Below, piece by piece: positions 8,545-17,098 of a stretch of 64,000 bases of DNA. Made by a program: the position numbers and the translations under genes. Where the stretch lies: contig NZ_CAKZHV010000003.1 in the NCBI RefSeq assembly GCF_936927845.1, positions 1 to 64,000 on the forward strand, given 5' to 3'. The notes under the pieces are model-generated. The model had not been told where the DNA came from and did not search any database. It worked only from the letters and a program-made list of their open reading frames with translations. This stretch comes from an uncultured Sphingomonas sp. (GTDB taxonomy: Bacteria > Pseudomonadota > Alphaproteobacteria > Sphingomonadales > Sphingomonadaceae). The first letter of the stretch is position 1; the number at the start of each line of letters is the position of its first letter.

Positions 8545-9870
8545 TCAGATCGCCTCACTCTCTCCGATCCGCGCCTCAACCATCGCGCGAATGTCCACAC
8601 GCGCCTTCAACCGCGCGGCGAGCAGCGCGGTGCCGCTGATTTTGCGCTGGACGAACAAGGTGTCGATCGGCGGCACGTGCCAAGTCGATCGATCGCGTGC
8701 CATGTCGATCGCCTGCTCGCGCAGCACGCCGACGAACGCGCGGTCGCCGAAGTCGAATACGCCGGGCTGGTTGAGCTCGCCCAGGATCACGTCGATCATA
8801 CGGTCGACCAGCGCGCGGTGCGCGGTCGCCGCTGCCTCGCCCATGAACCCCGCCGCGACCGCCGCCTCGCGCACCGCGTCGCGGTTCCCCGACAGCCCGG
8901 CGGCGAGCAGCCGGCGATAGCCCGCGCTCGTCTCCGACGGGACGACCCGCGCTGCGCCGAAATCGAGCAGCACTAGCCGGCCCGTGTCCGGTTGCCAGCG
9001 ATAGTTCGCGAAATTGGGGTCGGTCTGCATTAACCCCCAGTCGAACAGCTCGCGCAGCACCAGCGCGATCAGCCGCGCCATCGCTGCGTCGCGCGTCTCC
9101 TGCGCTCCATCCTCCAGCGTCTCTACGGGCACGCCCGCGACAAAATCCATCGCCAGCACGCGCTCGGTGGTAAGCGATGCCTCGAGCGCGGGCACGACGA
9201 AGCCGTCCTCCCCCGCCAGCAGCTCGCCGTAGCGCGTCAGCATCGCACCCTCGCGGCGGTAATCAGCCTCCTCATGCAACTGACGCTTGGCCTCCTCCAG
9301 CAGCGGGCGGATATCCAGCTCGCGCGGCAGCAGCCCGGACACGCGCAGCAAGGTCGCGACATTGTCGACGTCGGCGTCGATGCTCTCCTTTACGCCGGGA
9401 TATTGCACCTTGATCGCCAGCTCGCGTCCGCCCGGCAGCCGCGCGCGGTGCACCTGCCCGATCGAGGCGGCGGCGATGGGGTGCGCCTGAAAATGCGCGA
9501 AGCGGCGGCGCCAGCCTGGACCCCACTCCTGCGCCAGCACCGCGTCGAGCTGCTTGGGCGGCATGTGGTGCGCGTTGTCGCGCAACCGCGCCAGTATCTG
9601 GGAGAGTTCGGGCGGCAGCATGTCGCCCGCGTCCATCGACACCATCTGCCCGAGCTTCATCGCCGCGCCGCGTAAGTTGGCGAGCTGATCGGCGACGCGC
9701 GTCGCGTTGGCGGGAGTGAGCAGCAGGTCCCCCATTCGCGGCCGCTCACCGTTCGCCAGCCGCCGCGCGCCCTCCGCGACAACGCCGCCCGCGACCCCGC
9801 CCGCCAGCCGCCCGAACGCGCCGAACCGCGCGACGCGCCCGCTCGGCACGCGGCGCCCGCCGCCGGTCAT
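8545..9870 (-). CDS. ABC1/UbiB-type atypical kinase
   Basis: About 442 residues from ATG 9870 with an upstream GAGGAA; an ATG at 9912 is in frame. The family hallmarks are the KxGQ motif (MKLGQ, about 71-75) and the Ala-rich loop AAASIGQVHRA, followed by an IKVQYPG lysine, a DPNFANY catalytic-loop equivalent and LLDFGAA as the metal-binding DFG. UbiB-like proteins support coenzyme Q synthesis or lipid handling through ATPase activity; this is the soluble subgroup without clear C-terminal membrane helices. Not in a ubiquinone cluster, so the exact role is open. Confidence 0.88.
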   Translation of the reverse strand: MTGGGRRVPSGRVARFGAFGRLAGGVAGGVVAEGARRLANGERPRMGDLLLTPANATRVADQLANLRGAAMKLGQMVSMDAGDMLPPELSQILARLRDNAHHMPPKQLDAVLAQEWGPGWRRRFAHFQAHPIAAASIGQVHRARLPGGRELAIKVQYPGVKESIDADVDNVATLLRVSGLLPRELDIRPLLEEAKRQLHEEADYRREGAMLTRYGELLAGEDGFVVPALEASLTTERVLAMDFVAGVPVETLEDGAQETRDAAMARLIALVLRELFDWGLMQTDPNFANYRWQPDTGRLVLLDFGAARVVPSETSAGYRRLLAAGLSGNRDAVREAAVAAGFMGEAAATAHRALVDRMIDVILGELNQPGVFDFGDRAFVGVLREQAIDMARDRSTWHVPPIDTLFVQRKISGTALLAARLKARVDIRAMVEARIGESEAI

Positions 9871-9964
9871 CCGTTCCTCGTCAGCCACACGCACACTCCT
9901 TTGCGCAGCCAAACGTCTGGCGCGGCGCGAAGGGTTCGAGTGCCCGACTATGCTCCGATCTCTC

Positions 9965-10047
9965 CGTCATCCCGGGTCTGACCCGGGATCCCCCCGCCCT
10001 CTGCACGGCCGCGAAGAAGCGGACCCCGGATCAAGGCCGGGGTGACG
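9965..10047. repeat. Dispersed intergenic repeat, inverted pair (copy B)
   Basis: Forward copy at about 9965-9996 and inverted copy at about 10012-10047, ending in a GGGTGACG-type border. Same family as the element at 8459. It lies between the UbiB-like start and the end of the DUF5694 gene. Confidence 0.75.
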
Positions 10048-10079
10048 TCGGGTGGAACGTCGAACGGCTCACCCGGCGC

Positions 10080-10928
10080 TCAGCACCGCCGCTTTGGCGC
10101 GGCGGGCAGGAAGTCGCGCGCGTCCGCCACGTTGAACGTGCCCGACTCGCTCGCATACGTCCGCAGCAGCGGCGCATGACCTGCACCAAAGATCACCACC
10201 GTGCGGTCGCCCGGCCGCCCCGCGACACGCGCAAGGTTGGCATAGATGCGCAGGTTGCGCGCGTGCCAATTGCCGACCCAGTTCGCGCCAGGATTGTCGC
10301 GCGCGTCGCCGAAGCGCGCGATCGTGTAATAGGGTGCTTCGTTGCGTCGCATCGTCTCAGGATCGGCATAGTGACGCAACCAGTCGCCGATCGTGGTGCA
10401 GCGCTGCCGCGCGCCGACCGCGTCCGCCTCGGCCTGTGCCTCGCGCTGGAACGCCGCCCATTCGGCACCGCGTCCGTGCGCCTTCATCCAGGCGGGAAAA
10501 TCGTAATCCGCGTCCTTGCCCGGCGGCTCACCCATGAAATCGACCGCGTCCACCCGCAGTAAATTGAGCTTCGCCGCCAATCGCAAGCCCAATTGGTCGC
10601 GCTCGTCAGCGGTCAGCGCGTAGCGCCCGGCGCGGAAATCGGCGTAGCGCTTGTCCAGTTTCGCCTGGTCGGCCGCGTTCCATTCGACCGCGACGTGATT
10701 GGGGCGAAAGCGTGCGAGACGATCGACAACTACCTCGATCTCGCGCTGCCGCTCGGCGGTCAGAACATTCTCGACGCGCACATTGGCGATGTCGCGCGAA
10801 GGATTGTCGAAATGCCCCGATCCGACCACCAGCAACGCCGGCCGATTGCCCGAGAACGACACACCCTGCGCCATCACCGCGCCCGCGCATGCGGCGGCAA
10901 GCACCCCGCCGATCAGCCACTCCTTCAT
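10080..10928 (-). CDS. Exported DUF5694-type protein
   Basis: 282 residues starting at MKEWLIGGVLAAACAGAVMA, a clear signal peptide with cleavage after AQG or nearby. The mature part begins with LLVVGSGHFDNP and contains NHVAVEWN and a C-terminal VIFGAGHAPLL. These His-containing strands resemble proteins in the TraB/haem-uptake ChaN fold, and I recall the family as DUF5694. Function unknown; probably periplasmic. GGGGGA precedes the ATG. Confidence 0.75.
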   Translation of the reverse strand: MKEWLIGGVLAAACAGAVMAQGVSFSGNRPALLVVGSGHFDNPSRDIANVRVENVLTAERQREIEVVVDRLARFRPNHVAVEWNAADQAKLDKRYADFRAGRYALTADERDQLGLRLAAKLNLLRVDAVDFMGEPPGKDADYDFPAWMKAHGRGAEWAAFQREAQAEADAVGARQRCTTIGDWLRHYADPETMRRNEAPYYTIARFGDARDNPGANWVGNWHARNLRIYANLARVAGRPGDRTVVIFGAGHAPLLRTYASESGTFNVADARDFLPAAPKRRC

Positions 10929-10936
10929 TCCCCCAA

Positions 10937-10972
10937 CTCCCCGCTGCGCGTTCCTTGAAACACAGCGGGGAG
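10937..10972 (-). terminator. Hairpin after small-protein operon
   Basis: Ten-bp inverted repeat CTCCCCGCTG / CAGCGGGGAG with a 16-nt spacer, located between the end of the small gene at 10987 and the start of the DUF5694 gene. Its proximal arm lies just upstream of the DUF5694 Shine-Dalgarno. There is no clear T tract. Confidence 0.4.
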
Positions 10973-10986
10973 GTGGCATCAACCCG

Positions 10987-11199
10987 TCAGGCGCGCGGCG
11001 GCACACCCGCGCGCGACGCCTTGTGACGGTCGTAGGCTTTCTTGCCGAGATAGGCGGCGCTCGCCGCCATGCCGAGCGGACCCATGCGCGACACGCCGCG
11101 CGTCAGCAGCCCACCGATGATCGCACCCTTCACGCCGCCACCACGACGCCGCTCGTTCAGCTCGCGACCGACCAGCGCACCCAGAATCGTCCTCAACAT
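10987..11199 (-). CDS. Small glycine-rich membrane-associated protein
   Basis: 70 residues beginning MLRTILGALVGRELNERR. One hydrophobic glycine-rich stretch (about 25-48) precedes a basic tail. No family recognised. The ATG shares one base with the stop of the upstream gene at 11199 (TGATG), so translation is very likely coupled. It may act together with that second small membrane protein. Confidence 0.55.
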   Translation of the reverse strand: MLRTILGALVGRELNERRRGGGVKGAIIGGLLTRGVSRMGPLGMAASAAYLGKKAYDRHKASRAGVPPRA

Positions 11200-11408
11200 C
11201 ACACAGCCTCCTTGATCCGGTCGCTCAGCACCGCGACGCCCTTCAACACGCCCCACCCGATCGCGTAGGTGACCGCGACCGGCAGAACCACTTTCAACAC
11301 GTTGGCCGTGACGGCACCGGTCAGCGCGCCGTCGGCGACGCTGTCGTCGTCGCCCGACATCGCATCAATCGCACCGCCAATCAGTGCCCCAATGCTTGTT
11401 GCACCCAT
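11199..11408 (-). CDS. Small membrane protein, first of a coupled pair
   Basis: 69 residues: an N-terminal glycine-rich helix (SIGALIGGAIDAM), an acidic patch GDDDS, then a long hydrophobic helix (about 37-58) and a charged end. No signal-peptide cleavage site, so probably an integral inner-membrane protein. Family unknown. AGGAGGATCG lies just upstream of the ATG. It overlaps the next small gene by one base. Confidence 0.55.
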   Translation of the reverse strand: MGATSIGALIGGAIDAMSGDDDSVADGALTGAVTANVLKVVLPVAVTYAIGWGVLKGVAVLSDRIKEAV

Positions 11409-11492
11409 GAAACGATCCTCCTGCTCCAGGTTAATGACCGGCGCGGCTCGCGGTTCCGAACCGGACCTCCGTCATCTGATCGCTCGCGCTCG

Positions 11493-12881
11493 TCAGCGTC
11501 CGATCATCGTCTCGGGCCGCACCACGCGGTCGAACGTCTCCGCATCGACCAGACCCAGCGCCAACCCGGCCTCGCGCAGGGTCAGCCTCTCGGCATGCGC
11601 GTGCTTGGCAATCTTGGCGGCATTGTCGTAGCCAATCTCGGGTGCGAGCGCGGTGACGAGCATCAGCGAGCGGTCGAGCAGTTCGGCGATCCGCGTCTCG
11701 TTGGGCACGATGCCGGAAACGCAGCGCTCCTCGAACGCGCGCATGCCCGTCGCCAGTAGGTCCATCGAGCGTAATACGTTGCTGCCGATCAACGGCTTGA
11801 ACACGTTCAACTCCAGATGCCCCTGCAACCCGCCGATCGTCACCGCAACATGGTTGCCCATCACCTGCGCGGCGACCATCGTCAGCATCTCGCACTGCGT
11901 CGGGTTGACCTTGCCCGGCATGATCGAGCTGCCGGGCTCGTTCGCGGGCAGGTCGATCTCGGCGAAACCCGAGCGCGGGCCGGAGGCGAGCAGGCGGATA
12001 TCGTTGGCGATCTTGGTCAACGCCACCGCCAGCGTATTGAGCGCGCCCGACAATTGCACCAGCGCGTCGTTGCTCGCCAGTGCCTCGAACTTGTTGTCGG
12101 CGGGCACGAAGCGGATGCCCGTCAGCGCGGCGAGCTCGCTTGAGATGTCGCGGTCGAACTTGGGCGGGGCGTTCAGTCCCGTGCCGACCGCGGTCCCACC
12201 CTGCGCCAGCTTGTTGACGTCAATCAGCGCGGCGTCGATCCGCGCGCGGCACGCGGACAGTTGCGCCGCATAGCCCGAGAACTCCTGCCCCAGCGTCAGC
12301 GGCGTTGCGTCCTGCAAATGCGTGCGCCCGATCTTGACCAGGTCGGCCCAATCGCCCGCCTTGGCGTTGATCGCGTCGTGCAGGCTGGTCAGCGCGGGCA
12401 GCAGGTCGCCTCCCGCCTTGATCGACGCGGCGATGTGCAGCGCGGTGGGAAAACTGTCGTTCGACGATTGTCCGCGGTTGACGTCGTCATTGGGGTGGAC
12501 GGGCGTCTTGCCGCCGCGCGTGCCGCTGAGCGCTTCGTTCGCACGTCCCGCGATCACCTCATTGACGTTCATGTTCGACTGCGTGCCCGACCCCGTCTGC
12601 CAGATGACGAGCGGAAACTGGTCGTCCAACCGGCCGTCGATCACCTCGCGCGCCGCCGCCTCGATCGCGTCGGCCTTCTCGCCTGCGAGCCCATGCCGCT
12701 TGTTGACGCGCGCGGCGGCCAGTTTGACGAAAGCGAGCGCGCGGACGATCTCGATCGGCATCCGCTCACGCGCGCCGAACGGAAAATTCTCCAGGCTGCG
12801 CTCGGTCTGCGCCCCCCAATATGCGTCGGCGGGAACCTCGATCGGTCCGATCGAGTCGGTTTCGGTGCGCGTGTCGGTCAT
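11493..12881 (-). CDS. fumC: Class II fumarate hydratase
   Basis: 462 residues, the usual length. It interconverts fumarate and L-malate in the TCA cycle without an iron-sulfur cluster. Visible family signatures are WQTGSGTQSNMN, HPNDDVNRGQSSND, the GRTHLQDA segment and the GSSIMPGKVNP loop with the catalytic Ser. Cytoplasmic homotetramer in known members. It is followed on the minus strand by non-coding DNA and then the small membrane pair, which is upstream-independent. ATG start. Confidence 0.97.
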   Translation of the reverse strand: MTDTRTETDSIGPIEVPADAYWGAQTERSLENFPFGARERMPIEIVRALAFVKLAAARVNKRHGLAGEKADAIEAAAREVIDGRLDDQFPLVIWQTGSGTQSNMNVNEVIAGRANEALSGTRGGKTPVHPNDDVNRGQSSNDSFPTALHIAASIKAGGDLLPALTSLHDAINAKAGDWADLVKIGRTHLQDATPLTLGQEFSGYAAQLSACRARIDAALIDVNKLAQGGTAVGTGLNAPPKFDRDISSELAALTGIRFVPADNKFEALASNDALVQLSGALNTLAVALTKIANDIRLLASGPRSGFAEIDLPANEPGSSIMPGKVNPTQCEMLTMVAAQVMGNHVAVTIGGLQGHLELNVFKPLIGSNVLRSMDLLATGMRAFEERCVSGIVPNETRIAELLDRSLMLVTALAPEIGYDNAAKIAKHAHAERLTLREAGLALGLVDAETFDRVVRPETMIGR

Positions 12882-12946
12882 GCCCGATCAAGCGCGCGGA
12901 CGCCCAAGTCGTTGCAAGCGGCCGCGGAATACCCGCGGCACTCGTT

Positions 12947-13429
12947 TCATTTCTTGCGCTTGAAATCCACCGCGACGACGTTGGAGCCGTCCTGCTGCTC
13001 CGCGCTCGGCGTACCGTCGTTCTCGGCCGGATCGTGCCCGCCCGGACCGTCGCCGGGCCCCTCCTGCGCCTGGAACCGCAGCTCGAAGTTCACCGCGGGA
13101 TCGTGGAACCCGGTGATCGCCGAATAAGGGATGACCAGCTTCGACGGCACCTGATTGAACGACAGGCCGACCGAGAATTTCTGCTCGTCGACGATCAGGT
13201 CCCAGAAGCGGTTCTGGAGCACGATCGTCATCTCGTCGGGGAACCGCTCGATCAACCGCTGCGGGATGTCGACGCCCGGCGCCTGCGTCTTGAACGTGAT
13301 GTAGAAATGGTGCTCGCCGGGCAGCCCGCCCGATTCGGCCACGGTGTTGAGCACGCGGCCCACCACCGCGCGCAGGGCTTCCTGCACGATCTCGTCGTAC
13401 GGTATCAGGCTGTCGGGCATGTCGCTCAT
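12947..13429 (-). CDS. sspB: ClpXP adaptor SspB, alphaproteobacterial type
   Basis: 160 residues. SspB tethers ssrA-tagged and other substrates to the ClpXP protease. The N-terminal fold with FYITFKTQAPGV and a VGLSFNQVPSKLVIPY strand matches the alpha-proteobacterial form. After an acidic, Gly/Pro-rich linker the protein ends in VVAVDFKRKK, the short ClpX-docking tail typical of the family. Monocistronic between fumC and the divergent his operon. Confidence 0.92.
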   Translation of the reverse strand: MSDMPDSLIPYDEIVQEALRAVVGRVLNTVAESGGLPGEHHFYITFKTQAPGVDIPQRLIERFPDEMTIVLQNRFWDLIVDEQKFSVGLSFNQVPSKLVIPYSAITGFHDPAVNFELRFQAQEGPGDGPGGHDPAENDGTPSAEQQDGSNVVAVDFKRKK

Positions 13430-13503
13430 CGCGGGTCACCGGTAGCGCCGTCGTTCGGCGGGTCAAGGTTGCTTGGAACCGCGGCTTCGCTAAGGAAGCG
13501 CCC
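13430..13503. promoter_or_regulatory. Divergent promoter region sspB / hisB
   Basis: Only 74 bp separate the two start codons, so both promoters must lie here or extend into the coding regions. I could not assign convincing -35 and -10 boxes. No his leader peptide or attenuator is visible. Confidence 0.4.
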
Positions 13504-14091
13504 ATGCGGACCGCGACCATCAAGCGCTCGACCAGCGAGACCAGCATCGAGGTGACCGTCAATCTCGACGGCACCGGCGTGTACCGCGCCGCGACGGGCG
13601 TCGGCTTCTTCGACCACATGCTCGAACAGCTCTCGCGCCACTCGCTGATCGACCTCGACGTGATGGTCCAGGGCGACCTCCACATCGACGCGCACCACAC
13701 GGTCGAGGATACGGCGCTCGCGCTCGGCAGCGCGGTGGCGCAGGCGCTCGGCGACAAGCGCGGCATCCGCCGCTACGGCGATGCGCTCAGCCCGATGGAC
13801 GAAGTGCTGACCCGCGTCGCGCTCGACATCTCGGGCCGTCCCTGGCTGGTGTGGAAGGTGCCGTTCGGTCAGGCGACGCTCGGCATGATGGACACCGAAT
13901 TGTTCGAGCATTTCTTCCACTCGTTCGCGCAGACCGCGGGCATCACGATCCACGTCGAACTGCTCCACGGCCACAACAACCACCATATCGCCGAGAGTGC
14001 GTTCAAGGGCCTGGCACGCGCGCTGCGCACCGCGACCGAGATCGACGGGCGCAAGGCCGACGCGATCCCCTCCACGAAGGGCGTGCTGTGA
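13504..14091 (+). CDS. hisB: Imidazoleglycerol-phosphate dehydratase
   Basis: 195 residues, the monofunctional HisB form without the histidinol-phosphatase domain found in enterobacteria. It dehydrates imidazole-glycerol phosphate to imidazole-acetol phosphate. Metal-binding motifs DAHHTVED (about 61-68) and HGHNNHHIAE are intact, and FFDHML is present. First gene of the his operon here; hisH begins 10 bp downstream. Confidence 0.97.
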   Translation: MRTATIKRSTSETSIEVTVNLDGTGVYRAATGVGFFDHMLEQLSRHSLIDLDVMVQGDLHIDAHHTVEDTALALGSAVAQALGDKRGIRRYGDALSPMDEVLTRVALDISGRPWLVWKVPFGQATLGMMDTELFEHFFHSFAQTAGITIHVELLHGHNNHHIAESAFKGLARALRTATEIDGRKADAIPSTKGVL

Positions 14092-14101
14092 GGCGTCGCG
14101 C

Positions 14102-14713
14102 ATGACGCTCGCGCTGATCGACTATGGCGCGGGCAATCTCCATTCGGTCGAGAACGCGCTGCGCGCGGCGGGCTGCACCGACCTCCTCGTCACCGCCGAC
14201 GCCGATACGGTCGCGTGCGCCGACCGGATCGTCCTGCCCGGCGTCGGCGCGTTCGGGTCGTGCGCGCATGCGCTGCGCGGCGTCCCCGGCATGGTCGAGG
14301 CGCTGGAGCAGCGCGTCCGCCGCGAGGGCACGCCGTTTCTCGGCATCTGCGTCGGCATGCAGTTGATGGCGGAAGCGGGCGAGGAGCTCGGCACCCACAC
14401 CGGGCTCGGCTGGGTGCGCGGGCGCGTGCAACTGATCGACGCCGCCGGCACCGATGCCAAGGTGCCGCACATGGGGTGGAACGACGTCGTGCCGACCCGC
14501 CCCCACCCGCTGGTCGAGCCCGGCGAGGCGTATTTCCTCCACAGCTTTGCCTTCCAGGGCGAGGACGCCGACGTCGTCGCCACCACCGACCATGCCGGCC
14601 CGGTCACCGCCGCGGTCGCGCGCGACAACATGGTCGGCGTGCAATTCCATCCCGAGAAAAGCCAGCGCTACGGCCTGGCGCTGCTCGACCGTTTCCTGAA
14701 GTGGCGCCCATGA
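14102..14713 (+). CDS. hisH: Imidazole glycerol phosphate synthase, glutaminase subunit
   Basis: 203 residues. It hydrolyses glutamine and channels ammonia to HisF. The triad is visible: Cys83 in GICVGMQ, and His and Glu in FHPEKSQ near the C-terminus; the oxyanion strand PGVGAF is at about 46-51. The stop overlaps the hisA start (ATGA), so the subunits are translated together, as usual for hisBHAF operons. Confidence 0.97.
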   Translation: MTLALIDYGAGNLHSVENALRAAGCTDLLVTADADTVACADRIVLPGVGAFGSCAHALRGVPGMVEALEQRVRREGTPFLGICVGMQLMAEAGEELGTHTGLGWVRGRVQLIDAAGTDAKVPHMGWNDVVPTRPHPLVEPGEAYFLHSFAFQGEDADVVATTDHAGPVTAAVARDNMVGVQFHPEKSQRYGLALLDRFLKWRP

Positions 14714-15444
14714 GCTTGATCGTCTTTCCCGCCATTGACCTCAAGGCCGGGCAGGTCGTCCGCCTGGCCGAGGGCGACATGGCGCGCGCCACCGTCTACG
14801 GCGACGATCCCGCCGCGCAGGCCGCCAAGTTCGCGGACGCGGGCGCTGGCCACCTCCACGTCGTCGACCTCGATGGCGCCTTCGCCGGTGAAAGCGTCAA
14901 CGGCGACGCGGTGCGCAGCATCGCCGCGACCTTCCCCGGCCACGTCCAGCTGGGCGGCGGCATCCGCACGCCCGAGGCGGTCGCGGCGTGGTTCGACTTG
15001 GGCGTCTCACGCGTCGTGATCGGCACTGCCGCGCTGGAGAACCCCGAGTTCGTGCGCGACATGGCGCGCGACTATCCCGGCGGCATCGTCGTCGCGGTCG
15101 ATGCGAAGGACGGCATGGTGGCGACGAAGGGCTGGGCCGACGTCTCGACCGTGTCGGCCACCGACCTCGCGCGTCGGTTCGAGGACGCGGGCGTCGCCGC
15201 GGTCCTGTTCACCGATGTGGGTCGCGACGGCATGCTCAAGGGCTGCAACGTCGAGGCCACGGTCGACCTAGCCCGCGCGGTCGACATTCCCGTCATCGCG
15301 TCCGGCGGCGTGAAAGGCATCGGCGACATCCACGTCCTTGCACTCCACGCGCGCGACGGCGTCGAAGGCGTCATCACCGGCCGCGCGCTCTACGACGGCC
15401 GCCTCGACCTCGCCGCCGCGTTAAGCGTGGCGGCGTCCGCGTGA
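14710..15444 (+). CDS. hisA: ProFAR isomerase
   Basis: 244-residue (beta-alpha)8 barrel that isomerises ProFAR to PRFAR in histidine synthesis. The N-terminal strand FPAIDLKAGQ carries the catalytic Asp (residue 10); the second catalytic Asp is in FTDVGRDGM. LGGGIRT and IASGGV are the phosphate-binding loops. It overlaps hisH (ATGA) and overlaps the small membrane ORF at 15441 (GTGA). Confidence 0.97.
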   Translation: MSLIVFPAIDLKAGQVVRLAEGDMARATVYGDDPAAQAAKFADAGAGHLHVVDLDGAFAGESVNGDAVRSIAATFPGHVQLGGGIRTPEAVAAWFDLGVSRVVIGTAALENPEFVRDMARDYPGGIVVAVDAKDGMVATKGWADVSTVSATDLARRFEDAGVAAVLFTDVGRDGMLKGCNVEATVDLARAVDIPVIASGGVKGIGDIHVLALHARDGVEGVITGRALYDGRLDLAAALSVAASA

Positions 15445-15665
15445 GTGATCGGGTTTTTGCTTTCATCGGGCTGATTGTCCTGACGCCTCTGTCCGGCTTT
15501 CTTGCTTTTGATGGTGTGCGTACCGGAACCGTCTGGGCGCAGTTCGGACCGAACCCGCGCCGAGACGAGCAGCCCATCAGGTTCTGGACCAGTGTGGGTA
15601 TCTTGGCGATGATGTCTGCGAGCGCGCTTGTGGTCAGCTTAACGATGCTGAGCCGAACCGCATGA
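15441..15665 (+). CDS. Small two-helix membrane protein inside the his operon
   Basis: 74 residues from a GTG overlapping the hisA stop (GTGA); its own stop overlaps the hisF ATG (ATGA). Two hydrophobic helices (about 5-25 and 49-68) flank a polar loop with PNPRRDEQP, so it probably sits in the inner membrane with the loop outside or inside. Local DNA is visibly less GC-rich than the his genes around it. No family recognised. Tight coupling on both sides supports translation; the role in the operon is unknown. Confidence 0.6.
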   Translation: MSDRVFAFIGLIVLTPLSGFLAFDGVRTGTVWAQFGPNPRRDEQPIRFWTSVGILAMMSASALVVSLTMLSRTA

Positions 15666-16423
15666 CCGTCCGCGCGCGCGTCGTCCCCTGTCTCGACGTG
15701 GCGAACGGTCGCGTCGTGAAGGGCGTCAACTTCGTCGATCTGGTCGACGCGGGCGATCCGGTCGAGCAGGCGCGCGCCTATGACGCCGCCGGCGCGGACG
15801 AGCTGTGCTTCCTTGACATCACCGCCAGCCACGAGGCGCGTGGCACCATCCTCGATGTGGTGCGCCGCACCGCCGCGGTGTGCTTCATGCCGCTGACCGT
15901 GGGTGGCGGGGTGCGCACCGCCGACGACGCGCGCGCGCTGCTTCTCGCCGGCGCGGACAAGGTCGCGGTCAATTCCGCCGCGGTGTCGCGACCCGAGGTC
16001 GTCTCTGACATCGCCGAGCGTTTCGGCGCGCAATGCTGCGTCGCCAGCATTGACGCGCGCCGCGTCGAGGGCGGCTGGGAGGTATTCACCCATGGCGGCC
16101 GCCGCGCGACCGGGATCGACGCGGTGGCGCATGCGCTCAGGCTCGCCGAGCTCGGCGCGGGCGAGCTGCTCGTCACCTCGATGGACCGCGATGGTACCCG
16201 CGGCGGCTACGACCTCGACCTCGTCCGCGCGATCGCCGACCGCACGAGCGTGCCGGTGGTCGCGTCGGGCGGGGTCGGGACGCTCGACGATCTGGTCGCG
16301 GGGGTGACGCAGGGCCACGCCTCGGCCGTGCTCGCCGCCTCGATCTTCCACTTCGGCGAAGCGACGATCGCCGACGCGCACGCCGCCCTCGCCGCCGCGG
16401 GCGTCGCAGTACGATCGCACTGA
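15662..16423 (+). CDS. hisF: Imidazole glycerol phosphate synthase, cyclase subunit
   Basis: 253-residue (beta-alpha)8 barrel partner of HisH. It converts PRFAR and ammonia to imidazole-glycerol phosphate and AICAR. VVPCLDV carries the first catalytic Asp (residue 12), and TSMDRDGT the second; VGGGVRT and ASGGVG are phosphate loops. It is separated from hisA by the small membrane ORF but keeps the ATGA overlap with it. Confidence 0.97.
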   Translation: MTVRARVVPCLDVANGRVVKGVNFVDLVDAGDPVEQARAYDAAGADELCFLDITASHEARGTILDVVRRTAAVCFMPLTVGGGVRTADDARALLLAGADKVAVNSAAVSRPEVVSDIAERFGAQCCVASIDARRVEGGWEVFTHGGRRATGIDAVAHALRLAELGAGELLVTSMDRDGTRGGYDLDLVRAIADRTSVPVVASGGVGTLDDLVAGVTQGHASAVLAASIFHFGEATIADAHAALAAAGVAVRSH

Positions 16424-16492
16424 CACGGGGCTGCCCTGAAACCCGCCCAGCACCAACCTTCTGGTGACGAACGCGTGCTAAGAGCGGCAGCG

Positions 16493-16702
16493 ATGACCAA
16501 GCGCCCCCTCGCCTACCTGCTGCTCGCTGCCCCGCTGCTGCTCGCGACGAACGGGCACGACGGGCAACCGCACCCGCGCACCGCACCCGAGCTGTCCGAC
16601 GTCGCCTTGTTCGTCTTCGCGGTCGTCGCAGTGTGGCTGACCCGGCGGGCGCTGCGCAAGCGCGGCATGGCGCGAAGGGCTCGATCGGCGCGGAAGGATT
16701 GA
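16493..16702 (+). CDS. Small membrane protein between hisF and hisE
   Basis: 69 residues: an N-terminal hydrophobic segment (LAYLLLAAPLLLA), a His/Pro-rich polar loop, a second hydrophobic helix (DVALFVFAVVAVWL) and a very basic tail. I recognise similar short proteins only loosely from sphingomonad genomes. The first segment could be a signal peptide or a membrane helix. It begins 69 bp after hisF, preceded by GAGCGG, and ends 32 bp before hisE. Confidence 0.55.
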   Translation: MTKRPLAYLLLAAPLLLATNGHDGQPHPRTAPELSDVALFVFAVVAVWLTRRALRKRGMARRARSARKD

Positions 16703-16734
16703 CCCCGCGCCCGGCACGGGGCACCGCGCGCGGC

Positions 16735-17082
16735 ATGGCCGACGACATCCTCGATCGCCTCCAGGCGACGATCGCTGAGCGAAAGAGCGCCGACGCGGGC
16801 GCTTCCTATACCGCGTCCCTGTTCCAGAAAGGCCGCGCGCGCATCGCGCAGAAGCTGGGCGAGGAAGCGACGGAGACGATCATCGCCGCGATGGGCGACA
16901 ACCCGCACGCGATCGTACCCGAGGCCGCCGACCTCCTCTACCACCTGCTCGTGCTGCTCGCCGACGCGGGGCTCAGCCTTGGCGACGTCCGGATGGAACT
17001 CGCCAAGCGCGAGGGGCTCGGCGGGCTCGACGAAAAGGCCGCGCGCACGCCCGCCGGGCTGCCGCTGTCGTTCCGCCCCTGA
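16735..17082 (+). CDS. hisE: Phosphoribosyl-ATP diphosphatase
   Basis: 115 residues. It hydrolyses phosphoribosyl-ATP to phosphoribosyl-AMP, the second step of histidine synthesis. The all-alpha MazG-like fold is recognised by KLGEEATETIIAA and PEAADLLYHLLVLL, which hold the Mg-binding acidic residues. The frame is open upstream to 16633, but the start at 16735 matches the family. The next gene (HIT) starts 17 bp downstream. Confidence 0.95.
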   Translation: MADDILDRLQATIAERKSADAGASYTASLFQKGRARIAQKLGEEATETIIAAMGDNPHAIVPEAADLLYHLLVLLADAGLSLGDVRMELAKREGLGGLDEKAARTPAGLPLSFRP

Positions 17083-17098
17083 CCAAAAGGAGCCAGCC

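Noticed and set aside
9935..9965. T-loop-like GGTTCGAGTGCC suggesting a tRNA
   Set aside because: No acceptor stem, anticodon arm or D-loop could be placed around it.
14215..15444. Longer hisA beginning inside hisH
   Set aside because: The added residues are hisH read in another frame; the MSLIVFPAIDL start at 14710 matches the family.
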